Part shown: positions 8,038-16,393 of the stretch, in pieces | Numbering within the stretch: the first letter of the stretch is position 1 | Layout: every line of letters starts with the position of its first letter | NCBI RefSeq assembly: GCF_003429565.1 | Contig: NZ_QUAK01000023.1 | Location: 1 to 48,015 of the forward strand | Direction of reading: 5' to 3' | DNA: 48,015 nucleotides | DNA from: Streptomyces triticagri | GTDB taxonomy: Bacteria; Actinomycetota; Actinomycetes; Streptomycetales; Streptomycetaceae | The notes under the pieces: model-generated | Told to the model about the DNA's origin: nothing | Seen by the model: the letters and a program-made list of their open reading frames with translations, nothing else | The model's database searches: none | Program-made: the position numbers and the translations under genes

Positions 8038-9420
8038 GTGTCAGGCACCGTCCCGCCCGTCGAGGGCCCGGCCGACGGACCACCCGAAGGCCCCGCCGGC
8101 GAGCCGGCCCTCAAGCGCGCCATCGGCCCGAAGCTGCTGATCCTCTTCGTCATCGGCGACATCCTCGGCACGGGGATCTACGCGACGACGGGCAAGGTCG
8201 CCGACAAGGTGGGCGGCGCCCTCTGGCTGCCGTTCCTGATCGGCTTCGTGGTGGCCATGCTCACCGCCGCCAGCTATGTCGAACTGGTCGGCAAGTACCC
8301 GAAGGCGGCGGGAGCCGCGCTCTACACCCAGAAGGCGTTCAAGATCCCCTTCCTGACCTTCATCGTCGCCTTCATGGTGATGTGCTCCGGCCTGTCGTCG
8401 GCGAGCGCCGCGGCCCTCGCCTTCAGCGGCGACTATCTGAGCGAGCTGACCAGCGACGCGGTCTCGCCCACGCTCGTCGCGATCCTGTTCGTGCTGGCGC
8501 TCGCGGCGGTCAATCTGCGCGGCGTCTCGGAGTCGGTGAAGGCGAATGTGGTCCTCACCCTGGTCGAGCTGACCGGGCTCCTGGTGATCCTCGGCATCGG
8601 CGCCTGGGCCGTGCTCGGCGGCGAAGGGGAGCCGTCGCGGCTGGTCGAGTTCGAGACGTCGGGCACCGGATACGCCCTGATGACGGGGGTGCTCGGCGCC
8701 ACCGCGCTCGGCTTCTTCGCCTTCGTCGGCTTCGAGGACTCGGTCAACATGGCCGAGGAGACCCAGGATCCGCAGCGCACCTTCCCGCGGGCGATCTTCA
8801 TCGGCGTGACCGTCACCGGCACCATCTACGTCCTGGTGGCGCTGATCTCCTCGCTCCTGGTCAGCACCGAGACCCTCGCCGGCTCGAGCGGGCCGCTCCT
8901 CGAGGTGGTGAAGGCCGCGGGCACCGACTTCCCGCCGAAACTCTTCGCCCTGATCGCCCTGTTCGCGGTCACCAACTCGGCGCTGATCAACATGATGATG
9001 GCCTCCCGCCTCTGCTACGGCATGGCCAACGAGCGCATCCTGCCGCGGGCGATGGGCAAGGTCCTGTCCGGCCGCCGTACGCCGGTGGTCGGCATCGTCT
9101 TCGTCACGCTGCTCGCGCTCGGCCTGGTCTCCACCGGTGAGATCGCGGGGCTCGGCGACACCACCTCGTTCCTGCTCCTGTGCGTCTTCGCGGTGGTCAA
9201 TGTCGCGGTGCTCGTGCTGCGCCGCGACCCGGTCGGCCATGCGCACTTCCGTACGCCGACGGCGCTGCCGGTACTCGGCGCGATCACGGCCCTGATCCTC
9301 GCCAGCCCGCTCGCCGACCGGCCCGCCGACGTCTACATCCGCGCGGGCGTCCTGGTCGCCCTCGGCATCGCACTCTGGGCGGTCAACAAGCTGGTGATGC
9401 GGGTACGGGCCGAGGGCTGA
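8038..9420 (+). CDS. APC-superfamily amino acid permease
   Basis: The 460-residue integral membrane protein has about 12 hydrophobic segments. The first carries LLILFVIGDILGTGIYATTG, the APC TM1 helix break (GxGI), and TM6 contains ALGFFAFVGFEDSVNMAEET, the APC FxGFE signature. It probably imports an amino acid by proton symport. A TTG at 7996 is possible, but GTG 8038 has GGAGG at 8028-8032 with 5-nt spacing and fits better. It is divergent from hutU across 187 bp, so histidine or urocanate is a tempting but unproven substrate. The gene is convergent with the RpiR gene, and a short stem (GTGGAG/CTCCAC, 9442-9460) lies at their junction. Confidence 0.88.
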   Translation: MSGTVPPVEGPADGPPEGPAGEPALKRAIGPKLLILFVIGDILGTGIYATTGKVADKVGGALWLPFLIGFVVAMLTAASYVELVGKYPKAAGAALYTQKAFKIPFLTFIVAFMVMCSGLSSASAAALAFSGDYLSELTSDAVSPTLVAILFVLALAAVNLRGVSESVKANVVLTLVELTGLLVILGIGAWAVLGGEGEPSRLVEFETSGTGYALMTGVLGATALGFFAFVGFEDSVNMAEETQDPQRTFPRAIFIGVTVTGTIYVLVALISSLLVSTETLAGSSGPLLEVVKAAGTDFPPKLFALIALFAVTNSALINMMMASRLCYGMANERILPRAMGKVLSGRRTPVVGIVFVTLLALGLVSTGEIAGLGDTTSFLLLCVFAVVNVAVLVLRRDPVGHAHFRTPTALPVLGAITALILASPLADRPADVYIRAGVLVALGIALWAVNKLVMRVRAEG

Positions 9421-9451
9421 ACCCGGGCACCGGGCCTGTTGGTGGAGCGGG

Positions 9452-10288
9452 TCACTCCACGAACAGCCCTCGCTCCGCCGCCGTCGCGTCGAAGGCCTCG
9501 AGTCGGGACTGCGCCTCCGGCAGGTGGTCGCACATCGCCTCGAGCAGGGCGCGCCCGAGCAGCATCGGCGAGCAGGCCGTGTCGAAGGCGAGACCGGTGC
9601 CGACGGCGGCCGGCAGCAGCAGGTCGGAGACCCGGGCGACCGGTGCGAAGGCGCTGTCCGCGACCGTGACCACGGTCAGCCCGGCCTGCTGGGCGTGTTC
9701 GAGCGCCTCGACGACCTCGCGCGGATGCCGCGGCAGCGCGAAGCAGAGCAGCACGCTCGCCCCGGCCCGTACCGCGGAGTCGATGCGGTCGCCGAGCATG
9801 GTGCCGCCCTCGTCGAGCAGCCGTACGTCGGGGTGCACCTTGGCGGCGAAGTACGCGAATCCGTGCGCCTGGGCGGCCGCGGCGCGCAGGCCGAGCACCG
9901 GCAACGGCCGTGATCCGGCCAGGAGTTCGGCCGCGCGCTGCACGGGGCCCGGATCGGCGAGCAGGTCGGCCAGATGCCGGAGATTCTCGATCTCCGCCTC
10001 GACGGCCTGCTGGAAGGTGTTGTCCGGGGCACCCGTCGCGGCGGGCTCGGCGGCCTCCAGCTCGCGCAGATGCTTGCGCAGCGCCGGGTAGCCGTCGAAG
10101 CCGAGGGCGACCGCGAAGCGGGTGACCGAGGGCTGGCTGACGCCCGCGAGTTCGGCGAGCTCCACGGACGAGAGGAAGGGCACGTCCGCGGCGCGCCGGA
10201 CCATGCAGTGCGCGATGCGCCGCTGGGTCGGGGTGAGCCGGTGCCCCTCGAACAGCTGCTGCAGCCGGGTGGCCGGACGATCGCTCAT
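9452..10288 (-). CDS. MurR/RpiR-family transcriptional regulator
   Basis: The 278-residue protein has an N-terminal RpiR helix-turn-helix (about residues 5-75; LTPTQRRIAHCMV, LAELAGVSQPSVTRFAVALGF) and a C-terminal SIS-like domain (about 105-265; AGASVLLCFALPRHPREVVEALEHA). RpiR proteins usually bind phosphosugars through SIS, but several control amino acid catabolism. The ATG at 10288 follows a GAGAGGAA site. The gene lies 51 bp downstream of the ammonia-lyase gene on the same strand, so the two probably form one operon. I infer that it controls that operon and perhaps the divergent ABC importer. Confidence 0.88.
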   Translation of the reverse strand: MSDRPATRLQQLFEGHRLTPTQRRIAHCMVRRAADVPFLSSVELAELAGVSQPSVTRFAVALGFDGYPALRKHLRELEAAEPAATGAPDNTFQQAVEAEIENLRHLADLLADPGPVQRAAELLAGSRPLPVLGLRAAAAQAHGFAYFAAKVHPDVRLLDEGGTMLGDRIDSAVRAGASVLLCFALPRHPREVVEALEHAQQAGLTVVTVADSAFAPVARVSDLLLPAAVGTGLAFDTACSPMLLGRALLEAMCDHLPEAQSRLEAFDATAAERGLFVE

Positions 10289-10339
10289 GGGTTCCTCTCG
10301 GGCGGTTCCTACGGGGGCGGCGGCTTCGGACGGCGTGTC

Positions 10340-11830
10340 CTACAGCGCGGCGAGCCGGTCGAGCAGGCCCGCCGCCGCCGTGACGTCGTCGGTCAGCGGG
10401 CGGTCGGCGGGGTCGTCGTCGAGCAGTTCCGCTGCGAGCCGGAAGGCGACACCGACCGGCAGTTCGGGCTCCGGCTGCAGATCGCGCAGCCGCAACGCCC
10501 GTACGGCGGCCACGAGTTCACAGCCCACCACGAGACGGTACGGCTCCGCCACACGCAGGGTCTGCCGGGCGGCGAGCGAGGCGAAGCTGGCCTGTTCCTC
10601 GACGCCGCGGGAGAGCACGGTGTGCCCGAGCGAGGACGGCGCCGACACCTCGCGCAGCTCGCCGAGGGCGGCCCCGGCGGCGTACTCCAGGATCATCACC
10701 CCGGACGAGGCGGCCTCGCCGTCCGCGAGGAAGGGGCGCAGGCGGGTGAAGCCGGGCTCGTTCAGCGCCGCGAGCCGTGCGGTGGACAGGCGCGCGGTCC
10801 CCATCAGGGCCAGCCTGAAGTGGTCGAGTGCCAGGGCGAGTTGGGCGAGGTAGAAGCCGCCGTGGTGGTACGCGGCGTGGTCGTCGGCCGAGATCAGCGG
10901 GTTCTCCGCGGCGGCGTTGAGCTCGATGGCGAGGGTCTGCTCGAGCGTGTCGGCGGCGTCGCGCGCGGGGCCGTGGATCTGCGGCAGACAGCGGAATCCG
11001 TACGGGTCCTGGATCCGGCCGAGCGGCGGCGTCGGGCGCTCCGGGGCGCCGAGGAGATGGCGGCTGTGCGCGGCGACGGCGTACGAGCCCCGGTGCGGTC
11101 GGGCCGCGTGCACCGGCTCGGCGTAGGCCTCGTAGGAGCCGTCCACGGCGAGCAGCGAGAGCGCGCCGACCACCTGGGTGGCGACGGTGAGGGTGCGCAA
11201 CTCCTCGAGTGCCAGGGCAGCTTGACCGAGCGTCAGGGCGTTGCTGCTGATCAGTGCGAGGGCGTCGTTGTTGTCGAGCGCGAGCGGTTCGGGGGCGCGG
11301 CCGCCGCGCCAGGGGCGTTCACCGGCGAGTGCGAGGCCGGCCTCGGAGAGGGCCGCGATGTCGCCGGTGCCGACCGAACCGTACTCGTGCACCACCGGAT
11401 ACGCCCCGCTGGTGAGGGCCTCGCACAGGCTGGTGACCACGGTGGGGCGCAGGCCCGCGCCGCCCGCCAGGATCTGGTTGGCACGGACGGCGAGCATGGC
11501 GCGCACCTCGCGGGCGGGCAGCTCCTCGCCGATCGCGCCGGCGTGCGAGCGGAGCAGGCGCAGCCCGTGCTCGGCGGCCGCCTCGGTGGGCACCGACTCG
11601 CTCCGGTTCGCGCCGACGCCGGTCGATCTGCCGTACACCCGGCCGGCCGCGGCGAGTTCACGTGCGGTGTCCCAGGACACCTCGGCGCGCTTGACGGCCT
11701 CGCTCGCGGGTACGGGTGCGGCGGTGCGGTCGGCGAGCCGGACCACGTCCGCGGCCCGCAGACTCCGCCCGTCGAGGGTCAGCGACTCGGTCGGCACCCC
11801 GGCCGCCTGGTCCACCATGCGAGATGACAT
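10340..11830 (-). CDS. HAL/PAL-family aromatic amino acid ammonia-lyase homologue with altered MIO tripeptide
   Basis: The 496-residue protein aligns with histidine/phenylalanine ammonia-lyases along its length: RVYGRSTGVGANR (Tyr loop), ANQILAGGAGLRP, QDPYGFRCLPQIHGPARD and ELNAAAENPLIS are all conserved. The prosthetic-group loop is not. Where HAL has GSVGASGD, this protein has GSVGTGD (11363-11371, residues G154-T155-G156 before D157), one residue shorter and without the Ser that cyclises to MIO. The reading frame is clean there. It may form a variant cofactor from Gly-Thr-Gly, have another chemistry, or be inactive, so I do not call it hutH. The ATG at 11830 follows GGAGGGA. It is divergent from the OpuC-type importer, with the RpiR gene downstream. 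Confidence 0.85.
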   Translation of the reverse strand: MSSRMVDQAAGVPTESLTLDGRSLRAADVVRLADRTAAPVPASEAVKRAEVSWDTARELAAAGRVYGRSTGVGANRSESVPTEAAAEHGLRLLRSHAGAIGEELPAREVRAMLAVRANQILAGGAGLRPTVVTSLCEALTSGAYPVVHEYGSVGTGDIAALSEAGLALAGERPWRGGRAPEPLALDNNDALALISSNALTLGQAALALEELRTLTVATQVVGALSLLAVDGSYEAYAEPVHAARPHRGSYAVAAHSRHLLGAPERPTPPLGRIQDPYGFRCLPQIHGPARDAADTLEQTLAIELNAAAENPLISADDHAAYHHGGFYLAQLALALDHFRLALMGTARLSTARLAALNEPGFTRLRPFLADGEAASSGVMILEYAAGAALGELREVSAPSSLGHTVLSRGVEEQASFASLAARQTLRVAEPYRLVVGCELVAAVRALRLRDLQPEPELPVGVAFRLAAELLDDDPADRPLTDDVTAAAGLLDRLAAL

Positions 11831-11906
11831 CGGGCGCAAATCCCTCCGTTCCGGACAGGGCGTCTTGATCGGCGAGCACAAGTCACCCGCTCTTTACGTG
11901 CGGGCA

Positions 11907-11936
11907 TTGACAACTTATTCACTCAGCAAGAACTCT
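11907..11936 (+). promoter_or_regulatory. Candidate promoter of the OpuC-type importer operon
   Basis: A perfect -35 hexamer TTGACA (11907-11912) lies 67 bp upstream of the ATP-binding gene. The hexamer 18 bp downstream (AACTCT, 11931-11936) is a poor -10. The surrounding AT-rich stretch (11906-11953) is unusual for this genome and lies between two divergent units, so operator sequences are likely, but I cannot define one. Confidence 0.35.
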
Positions 11937-11978
11937 GCATGAGCATATACAGCCGGGCAAGAGGCGAGTGATGAGCTG

Positions 11979-13130
11979 ATGATCGAATTCCAAGCAGTGC
12001 ACAAGCGCTTCCCGAACGGCACGACCGCGGTGCACGACCTGACCCTGGAGATGCCCGAAGGCGGCATCACGGTCCTCGTCGGATCCTCCGGTTGTGGCAA
12101 GACCACCACCCTTCGCATGATCAACCGCATGGTGGAGCCCACCAGCGGCACCATCCACGTGGGCGGCACCGACGTCACCGCACAGGACGCCGCCGAGCTG
12201 CGGCGCTCCATCGGATACGTCATCCAGCAGTCAGGCCTCTTCCCGCACCGCACCGTCCTCGACAACATCGCCACCGTGCCGCTGCTCCTCGGCTGGGGCC
12301 GCCGCAAGGCCCGCGCCCGCGCCGCGGAACTCCTGGACACCGTCGGCCTCACCGCCGAGTCCGGCAAGCGCTACCCGCACCAGCTCTCCGGCGGGCAGCA
12401 GCAGCGCGTCGGCGTGGCACGGGCGCTCGCCGCGGACCCGCCGGTGCTGTTGATGGACGAGCCGTTCGGCGCGGTCGACCCGGTCGTACGCACCCAATTG
12501 CAGGACGAACTCGTGCGCCTGCAAAAGGAGTTGAGCAAGACCATCGTCTTCGTCACGCACGACATCGACGAGGCGGTACGACTCGGCGACCGCATAGCCG
12601 TCTTCCGCACCGGCGGCCACCTGGTCCAGTGCGCCCCGCCCGCCGAACTCCTCGCCGCCCCGGCCGACGATTTCGTCGCCGACTTCCTCGGCGCCGAACG
12701 CGGCCTCAAACTGCTCTCCCTCGTCACCCTCGCCGACATCCCGCGCACCCCCGCCGCCACCGTCCACACCGGCGAGAAACCACCGGCCGGCGCCGGCTGG
12801 CTGCTCGTCACCGACGCGGCCGACCGCCCCCTCGGCTGGTTCGACGCCGCCACCGCGCCCAAGGGCACCGCAGCCGGCGACACCCCGCTGCTCCCCGTAC
12901 GCCCCCTGCGCGACGGCGACACCCTGCTGTCCGCACTCAACGAATCCGTAGCGTCCCCCGCCGGACTTGTCGCACGCGTGGACGACGCCGGCGCCCTGAC
13001 CGGAGTGTCCGCACGGGACGCCATCCACGACGGCGCGGGCCTCGCACACGCCGGCGCCCTCACCACCGCGGCCGGCACCCCCGCCCCGGCCGACGAGCCC
13101 GTCACCGCGGACGCGGGCGATGCCGTATGA
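11979..13130 (+). CDS. ABC transporter ATP-binding protein, osmoprotectant/amine (OpuC/ProU-like) type
   Basis: The 383-residue ATPase has Walker A GSSGCGKTT (about residues 37-45), a Q-loop near YVIQQSGLFPH, signature LSGGQQQRVGVARAL, Walker B VLLMDEPFGAVD and switch FVTHDIDEAVRLGD. The family-typical C-terminal extension (about 240-383) looks like a degenerate CBS-type regulatory region. It powers uptake of a quaternary amine or a related small molecule; in other bacteria HutXWV-type members import histidine. It is the first of four same-strand genes and overlaps the next by 4 bp (ATGA at 13127-13130). ATG 11979 is chosen over an out-of-frame ATG at 11971. Confidence 0.92.
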   Translation: MIEFQAVHKRFPNGTTAVHDLTLEMPEGGITVLVGSSGCGKTTTLRMINRMVEPTSGTIHVGGTDVTAQDAAELRRSIGYVIQQSGLFPHRTVLDNIATVPLLLGWGRRKARARAAELLDTVGLTAESGKRYPHQLSGGQQQRVGVARALAADPPVLLMDEPFGAVDPVVRTQLQDELVRLQKELSKTIVFVTHDIDEAVRLGDRIAVFRTGGHLVQCAPPAELLAAPADDFVADFLGAERGLKLLSLVTLADIPRTPAATVHTGEKPPAGAGWLLVTDAADRPLGWFDAATAPKGTAAGDTPLLPVRPLRDGDTLLSALNESVASPAGLVARVDDAGALTGVSARDAIHDGAGLAHAGALTTAAGTPAPADEPVTADAGDAV

Positions 13131-13777
13131 CCATCGACACCAGCTGGATCGGCAGCCATGCCGGCGAACTCACCTCACTGAGCGTCTCGCACCTCCAAGC
13201 CGCCCTGTCCGCCGTCCTGTTCGGCCTGCTGATCTCCCTCCCGCTCGCCGTCGTCGCCCACCGGATACGACCCCTGCGCGGAGTGCTCCTCGGCCTGTCC
13301 AACGTCCTCTTCACGATCCCGTCGATCGCGATCTTCGTCCTGCTGCTCCCGGTCTCCGGACTCACCCGCACCACCACCGTCATCGGCCTGACCATCTACA
13401 CCCTGGTCGTCCTCCTGCGGAACACCGTCGAGGGCCTCGACTCCGTCCCGGCCAGGACCAAGGAGGCCGCCGTCGCCATGGGCACCCGCCCGCTGCGGGT
13501 CCTGCTCACCGTCGAACTCCCGCTCGCCCTGCCCGTCATCATGGCCGGCGTCCGTATCGCCACCGTCATGTCCATCTCGCTGGTCTCGGTGGCCACCTAC
13601 ATCGGCGACGGAGGCCTCGGCCAGCTCTTCACCGACGGCTTCCAGCGCAACTTCCCCACCCCGGTCGTCGCCGGCGTCGTCCTCACCCTGCTGCTCGCGC
13701 TGCTCGCCGACGCACTCCTGGTCGCCGCCCAGTACGCGCTCACCCCGTGGACCCGTACCAGGAAGCAGAGGGCCTGA
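13127..13777 (+). CDS. ABC transporter permease, OpuCB-like
   Basis: The 216-residue inner-membrane permease has about six hydrophobic segments. The EAA loop reads KEAAVAMGTRPLRVLLTVELP with the conserved Gly, the contact site for the ATPase. The start ATG overlaps the ATPase stop codon, so translation is probably coupled. A much longer frame runs upstream, but only this part has membrane-protein composition. It pairs with the second permease at 13779 to form the membrane pore. Confidence 0.9.
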   Translation: MTIDTSWIGSHAGELTSLSVSHLQAALSAVLFGLLISLPLAVVAHRIRPLRGVLLGLSNVLFTIPSIAIFVLLLPVSGLTRTTTVIGLTIYTLVVLLRNTVEGLDSVPARTKEAAVAMGTRPLRVLLTVELPLALPVIMAGVRIATVMSISLVSVATYIGDGGLGQLFTDGFQRNFPTPVVAGVVLTLLLALLADALLVAAQYALTPWTRTRKQRA

Positions 13778-13778
13778 G

Positions 13779-14450
13779 ATGTACGAACTCTTCACCGACC
13801 TAGGCTCCTGGCTGGTCGGCTCACAGCAGTGGACCGGCGGCGACGGCATCGGCCACCGCCTCGCCGAACACCTCCAGTACTCCCTGATCGCCACGCTCAT
13901 CGCCGCGGCCATCGCGCTGCCCGTGGGCCTGCTCATCGGCCACACCGGGCGCGGCGCCTTCCTCGCGATCAACCTCTCCTCGTTCGGGCGCGCCCTGCCG
14001 ACCGTCGGCCTGGTCGTCCTGGTCTTCCTGGCCAGCGGACTGTCCATGACCCCGGTCTACGTCGCCCTGGTCGCCCTCGCCGTACCGGCCATCGTCACCA
14101 ACACCTACGCCGGGATGAGCGCCGTCGACCCCGAGGTGCGGGACGCCGCACGCGGCCAGGGCATGCGCGGCCACCAGGTGCTCCTGCAGGTCGAGTTGCC
14201 CCTCGCACTGCCGCTGATCATGACCGGCCTGCGGCTCGCCCTCATCCAGGTCGTCTCCACGGCGACCATCGCCGCGTACGTCTCCTTCGGCGGCCTCGGC
14301 CGCTACGTCTTCGACGGTCTGGCCCAGCGCGACCTCGTCCAGGTGCTCGGCGGCGCGGTCCTGGTCGCCGTGCTCGCCGTCGCCCTCGACCTGGCACTCG
14401 CCGGTCTCCAGCGTTTCCTCTTCCGCCACCGCCGCGGCGCCACAGCCTAA
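13779..14450 (+). CDS. ABC transporter permease, OpuCD-like
   Basis: The 223-residue second permease begins one base after the preceding stop. It has about six transmembrane segments and the EAA-type loop RDAARGQGMRGHQVLLQVEL followed by PLALPLIMTGLRLALIQVVS. Together with 13127-13777 it forms the heterodimeric pore of an OpuC-type importer. No unusual features are seen. Confidence 0.9.
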   Translation: MYELFTDLGSWLVGSQQWTGGDGIGHRLAEHLQYSLIATLIAAAIALPVGLLIGHTGRGAFLAINLSSFGRALPTVGLVVLVFLASGLSMTPVYVALVALAVPAIVTNTYAGMSAVDPEVRDAARGQGMRGHQVLLQVELPLALPLIMTGLRLALIQVVSTATIAAYVSFGGLGRYVFDGLAQRDLVQVLGGAVLVAVLAVALDLALAGLQRFLFRHRRGATA

Positions 14451-14468
14451 AGACCCCAAGGACTTCGC

Positions 14469-15401
14469 ATGCCCCACCTGAACCGACGCACCCTGCTCGG
14501 CGGCCTGCTCGCCACCGCATCCGTCCCCGCACTCGCCGCCTGCAGCAGCGGCATCACCTCACTGGACGGTGACGGAGGCGGCGGCTCCGGCGGCGGCTCC
14601 AGCAGCGGCGGCCTCACCATCGGCACCGCCAACTTCACCGAGAACCAGATACTCGGGTACCTGTACGCGGCCGCACTCGGCGCGGCCGGCGTCAAGACCG
14701 ACGTCCGCGCCAACCTCGGCACCCGCGAGATCCTGATCCCCGCGATCAAGGGCGGCGACATCGACCTGCTCCCCGAGTACCAGGGCGCGCTTCTGCACTA
14801 TCTCGACCCCAAGTCCGAGATCACCGAGGAGGGCGAGATGCAGAACGCCCTCGCCGTCGCCCTGCCGAAGGGCACCCAGATCCTCCCGTACGGCCGCGCC
14901 GAGAACTCCGACGTCTTCGCCGTCACCGAGGAGGCCGCCGAGAAGTACGGCCTGCGCACCCTCGCCGACCTCGCGAAGCACAACGGCAAGCTGGTCATCG
15001 GCGCCGCTCCCGAGGTCAAGAAGCGCACGGTCGGCGCGGTCGGTCTCAAGGATGTCTACGGCGTCGAGTTCAAGGAGTTCAAGTCCCTCGACTCCTCCGG
15101 CCCGCTGGTCAAGGGCGCACTCAAGAAGGGCGACGTCGACGTGGCCAACCTCTTCAGCACCGACACCGACATCAAGGCCGAGGGCTGGATCGTCCTCACC
15201 GACCCCAAGAACCTCATCCCCGGCCAGCACATCGTCCCCCTCATCGCCGACCGCAAGGCCGACTCCACGGTCCGCAAGGCCCTGGCCCGCCTCGGCACCG
15301 TCCTCACCACCCCCGAACTCACCGAACTCAACCGCAAGGTGGACAAGGACAAAAAGAACCCCCAGGAGGTCGCCGACACGTGGGCCGAGGCCCACCTCTA
15401 G
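14469..15401 (+). CDS. Substrate-binding lipoprotein of the OpuC-type importer
   Basis: The 310-residue protein starts with NRRTLLGGLLATASVPALAA followed by Cys 25, a lipobox (LAAC) behind a twin-arginine-like pair, so it is a membrane-anchored lipoprotein, possibly Tat-exported. A Gly/Ser-rich linker follows. The rest is an OpuAC/ProX-type periplasmic-binding fold (LTIGTANFTENQILGYLYA; GGDIDLLPEYQGALLHYLD). It captures the substrate outside the cell and delivers it to the two permeases. A weak AAGGAC site precedes the ATG. It is the last gene of the operon, followed directly by the degenerate repeat array. Confidence 0.9.
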   Translation: MPHLNRRTLLGGLLATASVPALAACSSGITSLDGDGGGGSGGGSSSGGLTIGTANFTENQILGYLYAAALGAAGVKTDVRANLGTREILIPAIKGGDIDLLPEYQGALLHYLDPKSEITEEGEMQNALAVALPKGTQILPYGRAENSDVFAVTEEAAEKYGLRTLADLAKHNGKLVIGAAPEVKKRTVGAVGLKDVYGVEFKEFKSLDSSGPLVKGALKKGDVDVANLFSTDTDIKAEGWIVLTDPKNLIPGQHIVPLIADRKADSTVRKALARLGTVLTTPELTELNRKVDKDKKNPQEVADTWAEAHL

Positions 15402-15410
15402 AGCAGATCA

Positions 15411-15551
15411 ATCTCAGCCCGCCCGACGTCGATTTCAGCCCGCCCGGCATCCATTTCAGCCCGTCCGGCATCCATTTCAGCCCGTACGGCGTTTGAGGAC
15501 ATCTTTTCCAGCCCGTCCGGCGTTTGAGGACATCCTTTCCAGCCCGTCCGG
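15411..15551. repeat. Degenerate tandem array of CAGCCCG units (21-nt then 31-nt spacing)
   Basis: The core CAGCCCG occurs at 15415, 15436, 15457, 15478, 15509 and 15540: three steps of exactly 21 nt, then two of 31 nt. The 31-nt units contain CCGTCCGGCGTTTGAGGA, the inner-arm sequence of the nested palindromes at 3353, 6039 and 38542. The array is non-coding and lies just after an operon end. It looks like single arms of that palindrome family amplified head-to-tail. Confidence 0.85.
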
Positions 15552-15656
15552 CCAAGGACAAAGACCCACGGCCCCGCACCCTGGGGGGCACCCCACACCC
15601 AAACCCTGGGGTTAACCCCACTGTGCAGAGCGCAGCGAATCCGTACCGTGGAACAC

Positions 15657-16082
15657 ATGGACGCCCCCGACCCCGAGCTCAAGAAGGAACTCGACGCCAC
15701 CCTGCACACCCGCAGGGACCTCGGCGAGGAGTACGACTCCGCACTGATCGAGTCATTCCTGGAGAAGGTCGAGCACCGCATCGACACGACCATCGACCGC
15801 AGAGTCCGCCGACAGGTCGCCGAACAACAGATGAACGCGGCCCGCGACGCCCGCTCCGGCCGACCCTCCGAGGACTCCTGGGGCGAGCGCTTCGGCTTCG
15901 GCGTCGTCTCCCTCGTCCTGTCGGTCCCCCTGTCGGCGATCGGCGCGGTGAACGCGGGCCTCGCAGGCCTGATAGTCACCTGGGCCGGAATCGTGGGGGT
16001 CAACGCGGTACATGCCCGCCTCCGCTTCCCCCGCTTCGGCGAATCCCGCGGCCGCGACTCCGCATCGGACTGGGAGCCCTGA
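15657..16082 (+). CDS. Small conserved-type membrane protein of unknown function
   Basis: The 141-residue protein (144 if the GTG at 15648 is used) has a charged N-terminal helical half (about residues 1-75) and two hydrophobic stretches (about 82-120; GVVSLVLSVPLSAIGAVNAG, LAGLIVTWAGIVGVNAVHA). I do not recognise a named family. There is no ribosome site upstream, but TACCGT (15644-15649) ends 7 nt before ATG 15657, suggesting a leaderless transcript; the GTG overlaps that -10 box. A perfect 14-bp palindrome TGGGGTTAACCCCA (15607-15620) lies in the -35 region. Confidence 0.7.
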   Translation: MDAPDPELKKELDATLHTRRDLGEEYDSALIESFLEKVEHRIDTTIDRRVRRQVAEQQMNAARDARSGRPSEDSWGERFGFGVVSLVLSVPLSAIGAVNAGLAGLIVTWAGIVGVNAVHARLRFPRFGESRGRDSASDWEP

Positions 16083-16090
16083 GCGCGAAG

Positions 16091-16146
16091 CGCGGGGACC
16101 GCCGCACCCCCTGGTGAAGGGGGGCGGGACGACGGCGGTCCCCGCG
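16091..16146 (+). terminator. Hairpin terminator candidate
   Basis: The 14-bp perfect stem 16091-16104 / 16133-16146 (CGCGGGGACCGCCG and its complement) begins 9 bp after the stop of the small membrane protein. There is no U-tract, as is usual in Streptomyces. Confidence 0.65.
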
Positions 16147-16393
16147 AGGGACGCGGGCCGGGTCAGGACCAGGCACTGTGCGCCCTGGGCGTTCAGGAGG
16201 TCCGGGAGCCGCTCCGGAGGTCCTGCGCGCCGCTCGGTCGCCGCCAGGCTTCCGGTCGCCCCCGAGCTGCCACCCGGTGGTCTCCGTCCCCCTGCCGACA
16301 CCACGACTATGACGGACCCGTGTTAACCGAGTGCTGCGCCCACATGTCGCCCCCGTACCAGTCCGGGGAACCCCGACCGGGCGCCGCTCGCGC

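Noticed and set aside
10340..11830. Calling this gene hutH
   Set aside because: The MIO-forming Ser is absent, so histidine ammonia-lyase activity cannot be assumed; the gene is also in a different operon from hutU.
12092..13126. Upstream extension of the first OpuC permease
   Set aside because: It lies out of frame over the ATPase gene and is Arg/Pro/His-rich; the permease begins at 13127 overlapping the ATPase stop.
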